Shown here piece by piece: positions 19,660-29,494 of a DNA stretch of 64,000 nt; the first letter of the stretch is position 1, and every line of letters begins with the position of its first letter. The position numbers and the translations under genes are program-made. The stretch is from Calothrix parasitica NIES-267 (lineage in GTDB: Bacteria > Cyanobacteriota > Cyanobacteriia > Cyanobacteriales > Nostocaceae). Location of the stretch: the NCBI RefSeq assembly GCF_002368095.1, contig NZ_AP018227.1, forward strand, positions 6,774,123 through 6,838,122, given 5' to 3'. The notes beneath the pieces were generated by a model. The model worked only from the letters and a program-made list of their open reading frames with translations, was not told the DNA's origin and did not search any database.

Positions 19660-20076
19660 CTATTCAACAATTACTTTACCGACCATACCAGCACCACGGT
19701 GAGGTTCGCAGTAGAAAGTATATTCTCCAGCAGGTGCATCTGCTGGAATTGTGCTTGTAAATTCTTGTCCGGGACTCATTACTAATTGCTTATGAGAAAG
19801 TCCTTTAGCTAAGTCCGCGCTCTTTGCAGGGTTTTGAACGGCATCAAATACAACGTTGTGGGGAGGAACTTTGTTATTGAGCCATTGAATGGTATCGCCA
19901 GGTTTTACTGATATTTTAGATGGTTCAAAGGCCAGCATACCTTTATCACTACCCAACTTAATAGTGTGTGTTTCAGCAGCAGCACTAGGGGTAAAAGCAA
20001 CGAAGCTGCTAACGACTAATAGCATAGTCAACGCAGCTAAACCTAAACGACGTAAAGTGGACGCAATGAATTTCAT
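19660..20076 (-). CDS. petE: plastocyanin precursor
   Basis: 138 residues: a ~34-residue signal peptide (LAALTMLLVVSSFVAF...AAAE) and a ~104-residue mature copper protein. Type I copper ligands are visible: His in PPHNVVFD, then Cys, His and Met in YTFYCEPHRGAGM. It carries electrons from cytochrome b6f to photosystem I or cytochrome oxidase in the thylakoid lumen. AGGAGAAACC just before the ATG is the ribosome-binding site. The gene is monocistronic with its own terminator. Confidence 0.98.
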   Translation of the reverse strand: MKFIASTLRRLGLAALTMLLVVSSFVAFTPSAAAETHTIKLGSDKGMLAFEPSKISVKPGDTIQWLNNKVPPHNVVFDAVQNPAKSADLAKGLSHKQLVMSPGQEFTSTIPADAPAGEYTFYCEPHRGAGMVGKVIVE

Positions 20077-20219
20077 TGGTTTCTCCTAACAACAGTTTTT
20101 ATTATCTTTTTTCTATTGTAAATAAAATTATGCCCAAATACGACAATCTGTCATAGATAAAAATTTTTGTAAATAAACAACGTAATTTACGAAGAATGTG
20201 GTTATTGATTTTGTGATGG

Positions 20220-20810
20220 GGAGTGGGGAGTAAGGAGTAGTGGTTGACCACATTAATGATCGGGGGTAAAGCAATATTAGTGGTAGCGTCTCACTCCCTA
20301 GTAGTAGCTAGCGACCAAGATGGTCGCACTACCAACACCCCGCAAAATTAATGTGGTGGAGTAGTAGTTCATTTCATTAATTTTGACAGTTTTGTTTTCT
20401 ACGGACGTAATGTAGAGACGTTATAAATAACGTCTCCCGACATTTCCAAAGAAAACGCAACCCTTCAGAATTAATGAAAAGGACTAGTAGTACTAGACCA
20501 CATAAGTTTTGCGGGGTATGTAAGCTTCAATTGTAGGTTGGGTTGAACGGAGTGAAACCCAACACCCGCGTTGGGTTGCGCTCCGCTTAACCCAACCTAC
20601 GGAGCGACTTCCTAACCCCTTAAAATTAATGTGGTGGAATAGTAGTACCCCACCACATAAGTTATGAGGGGTAAAGTAACGGAAAAAGGTAGGTTGGGTT
20701 GAACCTAGTGAAACCCAACACCCGAGTTGGGTTGCGCTCCGCTTAACCCAACCTACGGAGCGACTTCCTAACCCCGCAAAATTAATGTGGTGGAGTAGTA
20801 GAAACAGTTT
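20220..20810. repeat. array of dispersed-type repeats between petE and psbV2
   Basis: Two direct copies of a ~112-bp unit, 20534-20646 and 20690-20801, each starting TAGGTTGGGTTGAAC, containing a large inverted repeat (AACCCAAC...GTTGGGTT) and ending in AAAATTAATGTGGTGGA. The terminal CCGCAAAATTAATGTGGTGGAGTAGTAG block occurs a third time near 20338-20368. A GAGACGT palindrome sits at 20409-20436. No ORF is present in the ~900 bp between petE and psbV2. Confidence 0.85.
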
Positions 20811-20971
20811 TGAAAAATATAAAAAGTAGATTTTTTGATTCTTCTGTAGTTGCTAAATTAGTTGCGAAAAAGCTCTGAAAGACTTGCTATACAGGTATTA
20901 AGATAATCATTGGCTAACAAACAGATTGATTATTTGTATTGTTTCCCCAATTCCCAATTCCCTATCCTCCT

Positions 20972-21478
20972 TTATTCATCAAGTCCGAAGGTGTCAGTTC
21001 CCCAACCGGGAGCCTTTTGAGCTGCGGTAAGAACGAACGCGGCTAAATTCTCCACTTGTGGTTGAGATAGTATATTCGGAGTAATTTCGCGACACCAAAA
21101 GGTTTCTTCGCTACCGTCATAGGTCATGGGTTGACGCATATAAGAAACCAAAGCGTTAACATTGTTGCGGGAAGGATTAGCACCTTTGAGGGTGTCTAAG
21201 GCTAAAGATTGTTTTGGATTGGGTAATGTTGAACCACCGACATGACAATTAATACAGCTATCTTCAAAATATCTTTTACCATCAGATAACTCTTCCGGAG
21301 AAAATTCTCGCGTATTGCCCATAGCATCTAATTCCAAAGCAATAGGCTCTCTAACCCTTAAGTAACGGCTTATATAAGGTTCAACTCCACCAGCTTGGGC
21401 GGGTAAACAACTGCTAGCAGCCATAAATATTACAGCAGTAGACACTAAGAAAAAACGAGATATAAATTGATACAACAT
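20972..21478 (-). CDS. psbV2: cytochrome c550-like protein PsbV2
   Basis: 168 residues with a signal peptide ending near SCLPAQAGG. The heme site is CINCH. It aligns along its length with the adjacent PsbV, but where PsbV has the second axial His (SELHPSL) it reads EETFWCREITPN, so Cys is the likely sixth ligand. That matches what is known of Thermosynechococcus PsbV2, whose heme has His/Cys ligation and very low potential. Role: lumenal electron carrier of uncertain function. The order psbV then psbV2 on the minus strand suggests cotranscription (~115-nt gap). Confidence 0.93.
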   Translation of the reverse strand: MLYQFISRFFLVSTAVIFMAASSCLPAQAGGVEPYISRYLRVREPIALELDAMGNTREFSPEELSDGKRYFEDSCINCHVGGSTLPNPKQSLALDTLKGANPSRNNVNALVSYMRQPMTYDGSEETFWCREITPNILSQPQVENLAAFVLTAAQKAPGWGTDTFGLDE

Positions 21479-21593
21479 TATTCTCTAAGCATAAATAGAA
21501 TAATCATTAGCCTATAGCTTGCAAATCATTAATTTTGATTTACTTACTACAGACTAATGACTAAGGATTAATCATTAATTGATTTGTCAGAGT

Positions 21594-22085
21594 TTAGTAG
21601 TAAATCTTACCACCACCCCATTTGTCACCTACAATCTTAGGCTGCAACAAAACATGACCGGCGATCGCCTCTAAATCTTCTTCAGTCAAATTACGCATTT
21701 CTTTGTATATATCTGCGCTTTTTAGGCTGGGATGCAATTCAGAAATTTCGATTTCTCCATCGTAGGTAGTGGGATTTTTCATATAGTCCACTAAACCGTC
21801 TATATTATCCCGTGCAGGAGTTGCCAAAGCCAAAGTTTCAGGGTCTAGTCCCACGTTTTGGTTTGTCTTAGTTACACCACCAGCATGACACTGGGCACAA
21901 GTGTCATTGAATAAGCGTTTACCTCTTTGAACTTCTTTTAAGCTCAGTACGTAGGTATCACCATCTTCGTTCAAAGTTACAGTACGAGTACCTTCATCAA
22001 GTTCTACTGCACTAGCGCTACCGACAAACAACTGAAAACTAAGGAATGCACCAGCAATAAAAATGCTAATTAATCTCGATATCAT
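21594..22085 (-). CDS. psbV: photosystem II cytochrome c550
   Basis: 163 residues from the ATG giving MISRLISIF; GAGGGG lies 5 nt before this ATG and rules out the in-frame TTG four codons earlier. Signal peptide ends at SASA. Heme motif CAQCH near 63 and distal His in ISELHPSLKSADIYKE complete bis-His ligation. PsbV is an extrinsic lumenal subunit that stabilises the Mn4Ca cluster of photosystem II. Confidence 0.97.
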   Translation of the reverse strand: MISRLISIFIAGAFLSFQLFVGSASAVELDEGTRTVTLNEDGDTYVLSLKEVQRGKRLFNDTCAQCHAGGVTKTNQNVGLDPETLALATPARDNIDGLVDYMKNPTTYDGEIEISELHPSLKSADIYKEMRNLTEEDLEAIAGHVLLQPKIVGDKWGGGKIYY

Positions 22086-22097
22086 GTTTCCCCTCAA

Positions 22098-22635
22098 AAG
22101 TTCAAATGCTCAACACAGCAATAACAGCGATAGCTTAATTTCTTATTGTTAAGAGTCAATACAAAAAGTTTTTTTGCTATTAACCCGCTGGTTACAGGTA
22201 ATTCCGGTTTAATTCAAAACCAGGTACCGTATCGAGAGCGGTTGTTTCAGACAAAAATTAGGAAATAAATAAATTGCGGTATTCTCAAACGTCAGAATGA
22301 AGGAATTTGTAAGTACTTATATAAAAATTTATATAAATATTTGTAAATTATTCTCATCCAGACGCATAAAGAAAGCCCGATTCAACTTTTTTAAGCTGTA
22401 ATAGACCATGATTCCCGCGATTGCTAGGCTTGTAAAACCCATAATGGTTCTTAACTCAGACAATAAGATTAAGTCACTGTAATACAATTATCACTCCAAG
22501 CGTGCAATTTGTTGCTCAAAGTACTTTTTGAAGTTGTCAGAATTGGGGATTGGGAAGAAGGGGACAAGGGGACTAAAATCCATAATCATTCTTTACTCGC
22601 TACTTGATACTTGCTACTTGCTACCTGCTACTTGC
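22098..22635. other. intergenic region with tandem heptamers at one end
   Basis: About 540 bp upstream of psbV and downstream of the ABC permeases. The last 60 bp contain a TACTTGCTAC tandem repeat (about 22598-22636). No ORF or RNA gene was recognised. Confidence 0.6.
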
Positions 22636-23484
22636 TCACTGTTTGGTTCCGGTGAAGGAGACGCTTTGGATAAAGTAGCGGTTGAAGAAGGCGTAAATAG
22701 CTAAAGCTGGTAGGGTAAATACCATTGAGGCTGCCATGATGTAGTTCCAGTAGCTGATATATTGACCTTTGAAGCTGTTTAGCCCCAGGGGTAAGGTAAA
22801 CATTTCCGGGTCGAATAAAATAACTACGGGAAGTAGGAAATTATTCCAGCTACTCATAAAGATAAATACTGCTTGTGCTGCTAATGCTGGTTTGGCTAGG
22901 GGAAGTACGATATGACGAAAAATTCCAAAGGTGGTTAAACCATCTAAAGCAGCTGCTTCTTCTAATTCTTTGGGAAAATTAACGAAAAACTGCCGCATCA
23001 TAAAAATAAATGTGGCATTTACCATGTTGGGAATAATCATCCCTTGGTAGGAGTTTAACCAGCCGAATGTTTTTAAAATTAAAAATGTGGGGATAAGTGT
23101 AACCTGTATTGGTACTGCTAATACTGCCAAAATTAGAAAAAACCAAAAGCGTCTGCCCCGAAATGTTAATCTTGCTAGCGCGTAACCTGCCATTGAGTTG
23201 AATAGTAAGTTTAATGTTGTGACGCTAATGGCTATGATTACGCTGTTGAAAAACCAACGTAGAAATAATGGTTCTTCTATAAAGATTTGTTTGTAATTAT
23301 CAAGGGTAAAGTTGTTAGGTAGGAAATTTGGTTTTCCTGCTACTATTTCTGCGAGCGGTTTAAACGATGCGGAAAGCGCCCATAAAAAGGGGATTAAAGT
23401 AATAATTGCATAGAGTGCTAAAGCTAAGTAAAGCAGTACTTTGAGCCATGTAAGACTCTTAATTTTATTTAATATGATATTCAA
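22636..23484 (-). CDS. sugar ABC transporter permease (MalG/CUT1 type)
   Basis: 282 residues, six hydrophobic segments, and the EAA loop EAAALDGLTTFGIFRHIVLPLAKP that contacts the ATPase. Sequence type fits the CUT1 carbohydrate permease family. It overlaps the partner permease by 4 nt (ATGA-type), showing translational coupling. No substrate-binding protein or ATPase gene is nearby, so the substrate cannot be read; in cyanobacteria such pairs often share a distant ATPase. Confidence 0.92.
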   Translation of the reverse strand: MNIILNKIKSLTWLKVLLYLALALYAIITLIPFLWALSASFKPLAEIVAGKPNFLPNNFTLDNYKQIFIEEPLFLRWFFNSVIIAISVTTLNLLFNSMAGYALARLTFRGRRFWFFLILAVLAVPIQVTLIPTFLILKTFGWLNSYQGMIIPNMVNATFIFMMRQFFVNFPKELEEAAALDGLTTFGIFRHIVLPLAKPALAAQAVFIFMSSWNNFLLPVVILFDPEMFTLPLGLNSFKGQYISYWNYIMAASMVFTLPALAIYAFFNRYFIQSVSFTGTKQ

Positions 23485-24389
23485 TTTTTTTCGCCTCCAA
23501 AGAGTCGCCGTTGAATCAAGGTTATAGTTATGATTACTGCTGCTAAAAGAAAAGCAATAGCCGCAGCATATCCCATTTGTAAGTTACGAAATACGGCTTG
23601 ATATATTAATAAAACTACGGTTAAAGTGGCGTTATTCGGACCACCAGTTCCTTTGGAGAATATATAGGATTGGTCAAATAATTGAAAGGTGCCAATTATT
23701 CCCATTGCTACTACAAAAAATGTAACTGGATTGAGCATGGGAAGGGTGATATGAATAAATTTGTGCCATCCATTAGCACCATCTAATTCTGCTGCTTCAT
23801 ACAGGGATTTGGGTATATCTTGTAAACCAGCTAAATAAATCACCATGAAAAACGGTGCTGTTGACCAGATGTTCATAATCATGATGGCTTTAAGTGCAAC
23901 ATTAGGGTCTCCCAACCAGTTGTATGTGGGAAATCCAACTGCGCTTAAAAAATCATTTAGCAATCCATTGGTGTTGTAAATCCACATGAATATCAGTGTC
24001 AACACCGCAGAAGAAGTAACTGTAGGTAAAAAGAACAGAACTCTCCACCAGCTTTTACCTCGAATACCGGAATTAAGAGTGACTGCTAAAAATAAAGCCA
24101 ATATAGTTTGTGAAGGTACGACAATCATCACATATTCAGCAGTATTCTTCAGAGCAATCCACACCCGTTCATCTTCAACTAGCTGGCTAAAATTACGAAA
24201 ACCAACAAATTCATACTCAATACCACCCAGAAGCTGCACTTTTTGTAGAGAAAGAAATACAGCATAAAGTATGGGTAAAATCACAAAAATTCCCAAAACC
24301 AGAATAGTTGGTGCTAGGAAAAGATATCCAGCAAGATTTTCTGTTGGACGACCCTTTGTTTTGGGATACTGTCTGGTTAGTTGCTGCAA
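23481..24389 (-). CDS. sugar ABC transporter permease (MalF/CUT1 type)
   Basis: 302 residues with six hydrophobic segments after a polar N-terminus, and the EAA loop EAAELDGANGWHKFIHITLPMLNP. First gene of a two-gene operon with the MalG-type permease. Typical heterodimeric inner-membrane channel of a carbohydrate importer. Confidence 0.92.
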   Translation of the reverse strand: MQQLTRQYPKTKGRPTENLAGYLFLAPTILVLGIFVILPILYAVFLSLQKVQLLGGIEYEFVGFRNFSQLVEDERVWIALKNTAEYVMIVVPSQTILALFLAVTLNSGIRGKSWWRVLFFLPTVTSSAVLTLIFMWIYNTNGLLNDFLSAVGFPTYNWLGDPNVALKAIMIMNIWSTAPFFMVIYLAGLQDIPKSLYEAAELDGANGWHKFIHITLPMLNPVTFFVVAMGIIGTFQLFDQSYIFSKGTGGPNNATLTVVLLIYQAVFRNLQMGYAAAIAFLLAAVIITITLIQRRLFGGEKN

Positions 24390-24454
24390 CAGAAGTCAAC
24401 CTTTTAATTTTGCATCACAAAAAATTGTAGCGATAAGCGATGCAAATTAAAAAT

Positions 24455-24505
24455 GGGGAGTAGCAAGTAGCAAGTAGCAAGTAGTGAGTAGGGAGTAAGA
24501 AATTA
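24455..24505. repeat. tandem AGTAGCA heptamers
   Basis: AGTAGCAAGTAGCAAGTAGCAAGTAGTGAGTAGGG between the permease operon and the secreted hypothetical gene. The same heptamer appears at 26465-26515 and 36105-36145. Confidence 0.85.
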
Positions 24506-24548
24506 ATATTAATTTCCCCTTGTCTCCCAACATTCTTATCTGGTCAAA

Positions 24549-24914
24549 TTAACTATTTCGTAGCTGTGCTTGGGGTGTGAAACCTTTCTGCTGCAAGCAA
24601 GTTTTGAATTCAACTTCTGCGTCGCTTAGTTTGGGGGTATCGGTAATGTCAAATATTCTTTCCAGTTGGTCGTTGTTCATCTCTGAGAATGCACGAGCGA
24701 CGCGATTACCTACGTCTCTGTTTTGAATGGTTAGTTGTTCGGGTAAGCAGGATGCAATTGCTTTGATGCGTTTGCTGTTTTGAGTTGTTGGTACTACTGG
24801 AGTGACCGTAGCTGCTGCTTGGGCTGAAGGTATAGCTCCTAGCCAAACGGTAATTATTAGTAAACCACTTAGAACTGCGGTTGTTAGCTGCTTTAATATT
24901 TTTTGGAAATTCAT
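24549..24914 (-). CDS. secreted hypothetical protein
   Basis: 121 residues with a clear signal peptide (TTAVLSGLLIITVWLGAIPSAQA, cut after AQA). The mature part is small, with two cysteines (SCLPEQL and FKTCLQQKG) that could form a disulfide, and repeats of helix-forming sequence. I do not recognise the family beyond its likely periplasmic or lumenal location. Confidence 0.75.
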   Translation of the reverse strand: MNFQKILKQLTTAVLSGLLIITVWLGAIPSAQAAATVTPVVPTTQNSKRIKAIASCLPEQLTIQNRDVGNRVARAFSEMNNDQLERIFDITDTPKLSDAEVEFKTCLQQKGFTPQAQLRNS

Positions 24915-25284
24915 CGTTAATTTTACCTAATGTAATTATTTTTCTAATTGATTTACTCGATTGTTTGAGTAATTATCCAATACCAGATAACTACATTTCG
25001 TGGTTATTTTCGCTCTATCCCAGATATGATTTATTACTATGTCTATGGAAGGAGTTATTAATAAAATTTTATGTTTAGTTATTTTGAGATATTTTAGTTA
25101 TTTTTATTAATACTGTAGAATTATGGATTAATTATGTGAATATAAAAGATTGGTAAGTAATAGGGAATTTTGTTGTTATTTTTTTGATTATTTAATTTCT
25201 ATAACGGTTAGGGGTGAGTGAGTGGTTACAATTGAGTATTGCATCTAAGTTATAGTTATTTTTCTAAGTAAGAAACATCACCAC

Positions 25285-25325
25285 GCCACTTGCTACAACG
25301 GAGGGAACCTCCGCAACGCAGTGAC
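25285..25325. repeat. dispersed palindromic repeat (GCCACTTGCTACAAC type)
   Basis: Near copy of the 5821-5861 repeat, with a better inner palindrome CGGAGGGAACCTCCG. A short TCTCCTTATTAAGGAGA palindrome follows at about 25336. The region 24915-25404 has no convincing gene. Confidence 0.75.
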
Positions 25326-25404
25326 TTCTCAATCCCTCTCCTTATTAAGGAGAGGGAGGTTGGAATTATTTTTTTATTGAAATCTATTTAGTGGATATGT
25401 TGCT

Positions 25405-26481
25405 ATGTCAGGTTCTATAAGTTCTCCGAAAGAAGATGTTAATCAAAATAATAATCAAAATAATAATCATCTGAAAAAAAAAGGTAAGTCGTTACCTTCT
25501 GGTTTAATTATCAAGTTGGGAAAGTTTGTCTGGACTACTATGTGGCAAATCATGATGTCTCAACTTGCACCTAGGAATAAGAAAGGTGAATATATTCGTC
25601 CTTCAAGTCAGTTTCGGAATGACCTAGGTGAGGAAGAAAATAATCTTTATCAACCAGCATCGGGACGTTATCGATTATATGTTGGTTTGGGATGTCCTTG
25701 GGCACATAGAACTTTGGTGGTTATGGCTTTGAAGGGACTTGAAGATGCTGTGGAAGTATCTATTGTGTATCCTTCGACTGATGAAGGAATCTGGGTTTTA
25801 AATAGTCCTGAAGAAAATTGTCGAACTGTTCCGGAATTATATCAAGTTGCACAACCTGGTTATCAAGGACGCTCTACTGTTCCGATATTATGGGATAAGC
25901 AAACTAACACGATAGTTAATAATGAAAGTGCGGAAATTATCGTGATGTTAAATTCTCAGTTGAACCAATTTGCGAAGAATTCCGAACTTAATCTTTATTC
26001 GGAAGAATTAAGGGAAGAAATAGAAGAATGGAATGAAAAAATATATCATGCTGTAAATAATGGTGTTTATCGCTGCGGTTTTGCTCAAACTCAGGAAGCT
26101 TACGATAAATGTTGCGATGAATTATTTACTGTATTAGATGAAATTGATGAAGCGCTAGAAAATAAAAGATATTTGTGTGGTGAAAAGTTAACTCTAGCTG
26201 ATATACGTTTATTTACTACTTTGTTTCGTTTTGATGTAGTATATTACGGTTTGTTTAAATGCAATCGCCGCAGGATTCAAGATTATCAAAATTTAGGGGC
26301 TTATCTGCGGGATTTGTATCAGCTTTCTGGTGTTGCTCAAACTTGCGATTTAGAAAGCGTGAAACGAGATTATTACGGAAATTTGTTTCCGCTCAATCCC
26401 GGAGGTATTATTCCAAGCGGCCCGGATATATCTAATCTTTTAGAACCACATTATCGGGAAGGAGTAGGAAGTAGTAAGTAG
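25405..26481 (+). CDS. glutathionyl-hydroquinone reductase (Xi-class GST)
   Basis: 358 residues. The thioredoxin-like domain carries GLGCPWAHRTLVVMALKGL, the CPWA active-site Cys typical of the ECM4/YqjG/PcpF family, and the helical GST C-domain includes LTLADIRLFTTLFRFDVVY. These enzymes reduce glutathionyl-hydroquinones with GSH, probably protecting against quinone adducts. The N-terminal ~35 residues are Asn-rich and basic and likely disordered. No operon partner. Confidence 0.93.
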   Translation: MSGSISSPKEDVNQNNNQNNNHLKKKGKSLPSGLIIKLGKFVWTTMWQIMMSQLAPRNKKGEYIRPSSQFRNDLGEEENNLYQPASGRYRLYVGLGCPWAHRTLVVMALKGLEDAVEVSIVYPSTDEGIWVLNSPEENCRTVPELYQVAQPGYQGRSTVPILWDKQTNTIVNNESAEIIVMLNSQLNQFAKNSELNLYSEELREEIEEWNEKIYHAVNNGVYRCGFAQTQEAYDKCCDELFTVLDEIDEALENKRYLCGEKLTLADIRLFTTLFRFDVVYYGLFKCNRRRIQDYQNLGAYLRDLYQLSGVAQTCDLESVKRDYYGNLFPLNPGGIIPSGPDISNLLEPHYREGVGSSK

Positions 26482-26827
26482 TAAGTAGGAAGTAGTAAGC
26501 AGTAAGTAGCAAGTAGAGCTTTGAAACCTATTTATATATTTGTAATATAGTCATGTTGAATTTAGAGCCGAATTAATTTTATTTTCTGTTTTCCATAATT
26601 ATTTTTGCGACTGTAAAGGCAAGTTAGAATACTTAATCTATAAATTGCTGATAAATAATTGCTGTATTGCAATACATCAATAATTTATTAAAAGATTATT
26701 GTTCTTAAAGTTTTGTTAATTGATTTATGAATAGTATAAAAGTTGAAATGGTAATGATATTTGTAGGTAAATAAACAACCATCCCATCAAAAAATATATT
26801 ACCTTTGTTTAGTGTCTGGGTAGAAGT
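26465..26827. other. intergenic region with AGTAGCA/AGTAGTA heptamers
   Basis: The first 50 bp are tandem heptamers that begin inside the 3' end of the GST gene (its last codons encode GSSK within the repeat). The rest is AT-rich without a visible gene. Confidence 0.65.
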
Positions 26828-26845
26828 GTGGGGAAAATTGAAAGC

Positions 26846-28456
26846 ATGGATGGATTATCTTTTTCCTGGGGAAGAAGGATTTTAACTGTTTGCGTGCGTG
26901 TATTACTTGCTCTTAGTATTGCTTTTGGGGTAATTTTATTAGTCTACCGATTTGAAAACTGGTCATCTATTAATTGTGATAATCCTGAGTCAGTTTGCTC
27001 TCAAGTTTTTTCAGTAGTTCAAGTTAAATATGTTCAAGGTTTTAGTATTTTATCCGCCGCTTTTTTATATGTTTTAGAAAGTCCAGAACGGATAAGAACA
27101 AGAATATATGAAGCATGGCAGGTAATTGATAATGCAGCAGCAGCAAACGTCGCAACAAGCTATGCAAGAATTAGAGCGCTAGAATTTTTGAAAGATTATG
27201 GAATTTCTTTAGAAAGATTAAATCTTGAAAATACAGATTTACAGCAAATAAACCTAAGTCAAGTTAATTTGAAAAGAGCCAATCTTTGTTGTGCAGAGCT
27301 TATAGAGGCTAAGTTTAAAAATGCTAACCTTAGTTACGCTAACCTTAGTGATGCTGACATAAGTAATGCAATTTTTAAAGGTGCTAAATTTAATCATGCA
27401 AATCTTCAAGGTGCGAATTTTAATAATGCAGACCTTAGAGGTGTAAACTTCAGTGGTGCTAGCCTTAGAACCGCGAATCTCAGGGGTGCATTGCTAGAAA
27501 ATGCAATTTTCAAGGATACAGACCTTAAAGGAAGTTTATACAACCAAGATACTAAGTTTCCTGAAGATTTTAATCCTGATGATTATAATATGTATCGCAT
27601 TTCTGCCGGTGCAAAGCTTAGGGATGCCAATCTTAGAGATACTAACCTTAGCTATGCGAATCTTAATGGTGCTGATTTAACAAATGCAGACCTGAGAAAA
27701 GCAGACCTTAGAGGTGCTGATTTTAGAGATGCTAAACTCGCTGGTGCTAATCTTAGGGGTGCAGATTTTAGAGATGCTAAACTTGCTGGGGCTAATCTTA
27801 AAGGTTGTTTATACAACGAAAAAACTAAGTTCTCGCAGAATTTTACACCAGAGAATCATCAAATGTACCTGATTTCTCCTAATGCTGACCTAAAGGATGC
27901 TGACTTAGCTTATGCTCATCTTAGCGGTGCCCATTTAACGCTTGCGAATCTTAGAGATACTAATTTAGCTCGTGTAAACCTCAGAGGTTCTAATCTTAGC
28001 GATGCAGACCTTCGAGGAGCAAATCTGACTAGTGCTAATCTCAGAGGAACAAATTTGATTCGTGCAGACCTTAGAGGTGCATACTTAAAAGGTTGTTTGT
28101 ACGATGACAAAACTAAGTTTCCTCAAAATTTCTCTATTACTGGTTTCAAAGCTTATTTTATTGGAGCTAATGCTGACCTTAAAGAAGCTAATCTTAGATA
28201 TGCAAATCTTAAAGATGCAGACCTTAGTAATGCGGATTTAACTGGTGCGAAACTTAATAGTTCCGATTTAAGAAATGCAAATCTCAGCAATGCTAACCTT
28301 GGTAGTGCAAATATAAAAAATGCTAATTTGAGCGGTACCAATTTAACGAATGCTCTAAATTTAACTGAAGAGCAACTTAAATCAGCCGTTAATTGGGATA
28401 AAGCAATATACAATGAAGAATTTTTGTTATTGCTGGGTCTACCAGTGGAAGAGTAA
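26846..28456 (+). CDS. membrane-anchored pentapeptide-repeat protein
   Basis: 536 residues from ATG 26846 (a GTG six codons upstream is possible). Two hydrophobic segments near 15-35 and 55-75 anchor the N-terminus. From about 125 to the end run three blocks of A(D/N)Lxx pentapeptide repeats, each block separated by a conserved insert of the type GCLYNEKTKFSQNFTPE. Pentapeptide repeats form a right-handed quadrilateral beta helix. Several cyanobacterial members of this layout exist; function is unknown. Confidence 0.9.
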   Translation: MDGLSFSWGRRILTVCVRVLLALSIAFGVILLVYRFENWSSINCDNPESVCSQVFSVVQVKYVQGFSILSAAFLYVLESPERIRTRIYEAWQVIDNAAAANVATSYARIRALEFLKDYGISLERLNLENTDLQQINLSQVNLKRANLCCAELIEAKFKNANLSYANLSDADISNAIFKGAKFNHANLQGANFNNADLRGVNFSGASLRTANLRGALLENAIFKDTDLKGSLYNQDTKFPEDFNPDDYNMYRISAGAKLRDANLRDTNLSYANLNGADLTNADLRKADLRGADFRDAKLAGANLRGADFRDAKLAGANLKGCLYNEKTKFSQNFTPENHQMYLISPNADLKDADLAYAHLSGAHLTLANLRDTNLARVNLRGSNLSDADLRGANLTSANLRGTNLIRADLRGAYLKGCLYDDKTKFPQNFSITGFKAYFIGANADLKEANLRYANLKDADLSNADLTGAKLNSSDLRNANLSNANLGSANIKNANLSGTNLTNALNLTEEQLKSAVNWDKAIYNEEFLLLLGLPVEE

Positions 28457-28634
28457 TCTGTTGTTCACCGGTCGGGTGTGGATCATCAGCGAACAGTTTT
28501 AGCGGAGCGGGTATCCCGGAGGGACATACAGTTAGCAGTTATCGGTAATTTTTGGTTTTTTGTTTCTTATCTGTAAGTCATCATTTATAATTGTTTATTC
28601 CCTATAATTGCCATTGGTGTTTTAAATATTGGCT

Positions 28635-29183
28635 ATGAATTGGAATAAACTTTTACAGCCCGATTTAATTTTGGAAGGTTCTATATTGAATCTGACACCA
28701 GAAATAATTCAGCAGTACCAACTCAAAGGATTAGTTTTGGATGTAGATGAAACTCTGGTTCCCATTACTGTAGGTTTTGCTTCCGGTGAGTTACGAGAGT
28801 GGATAAATCAAATTCGTCCTTTGGTCAAAATTTGGCTCGTTAGTAATAACATCAACGAAAATCGAATCAGTTCTATTGCTCGCTCCCTCGATCTACCTTA
28901 CTATCTTGGAGCCGCTAAACCTTCGCGACGCAAGATTAGACAAGCACTTCAACAGATGGAATTACCCCCAAATCAAGTCGGAATGGTTGGCGATCGCCTT
29001 TTTACTGATGTGATTGTTGGTAATCGTTTGGACATGTTCTCCATCTTCGTTGAACCCATCGTTCATCCCGATACAGCTATACGTATTCACCCCATACGTA
29101 ACATTGAGGTTTTGATATCGGAAATATTAGGAGCCTCTATCACCCCTAAAAAGCGTAGGGTTACAAATCTTGACGAAACTTGA
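28635..29183 (+). CDS. YqeG family HAD phosphatase
   Basis: 182 residues from ATG 28635 (the frame is open to a TTG two codons earlier). HAD motifs: LVLDVDETLVP (DxDxT), WLVSNN, and VGMVGDRLFTDVIVGNR. The family includes the eukaryotic PGP phosphatase GEP4, so it may dephosphorylate phosphatidylglycerophosphate; that is inferred. A GGCGATCGCC HIP1 octamer-type site lies inside the coding sequence. Confidence 0.9.
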   Translation: MNWNKLLQPDLILEGSILNLTPEIIQQYQLKGLVLDVDETLVPITVGFASGELREWINQIRPLVKIWLVSNNINENRISSIARSLDLPYYLGAAKPSRRKIRQALQQMELPPNQVGMVGDRLFTDVIVGNRLDMFSIFVEPIVHPDTAIRIHPIRNIEVLISEILGASITPKKRRVTNLDET

Positions 29184-29308
29184 GAATCGGAAATCTAAAA
29201 AAATAATAAAGAATAAAAGTTAAATATCCTACATATGTGATTATATATATAGATAAAACGGAGTCAGCCAAATAAAGACTCTGCTCATAATAAGAGAACA
29301 AATATATT

Positions 29309-29358
29309 TGTAAAGCGTCAACCTTCACTTTTTAGAGGGATTGGCGCTTTACAGTTTT
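29309..29358 (+). terminator. terminator after the YqeG gene
   Basis: TGTAAAGCG...CGCTTTACA inverted repeat with a 15-nt loop region (TGTAAAGCGTCAACC / GGATTGGCGCTTTACA), followed by GTTTTTGG. It lies about 125 nt after the stop. Confidence 0.75.
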
Positions 29359-29440
29359 TGGTAATTGGTAATGGGTAATTGGTAATTGGTAGTTGGTAAT
29401 TGGTAGTTGGTAGTTGGTAATTGGTAATTGGTTTGGAATT
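29359..29440. repeat. tandem GGTAATT heptamers
   Basis: About eleven copies of GGTAATT and GGTAGTT in tandem, the longest heptamer array in the window. No coding function. Confidence 0.9.
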
Positions 29441-29494
29441 GGTAAGGAGTGAATGAAATTACTTTATTATCACGATATTAAATACCTTTGACTT

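Noticed and set aside
20461-20530. A GTATGTAAGCTT match to the Y-RNA-like 5' motif lies in the petE-psbV2 repeat region.
   Set aside because: No outer or inner partner stem and no body are present; the match is 12 nt inside a repeat and is probably chance or a remnant.
24217-25078. Small frames around the ABC permease and secreted hypothetical genes.
   Set aside because: They overlap real genes on the other frames or consist of AT-rich sequence without starts.
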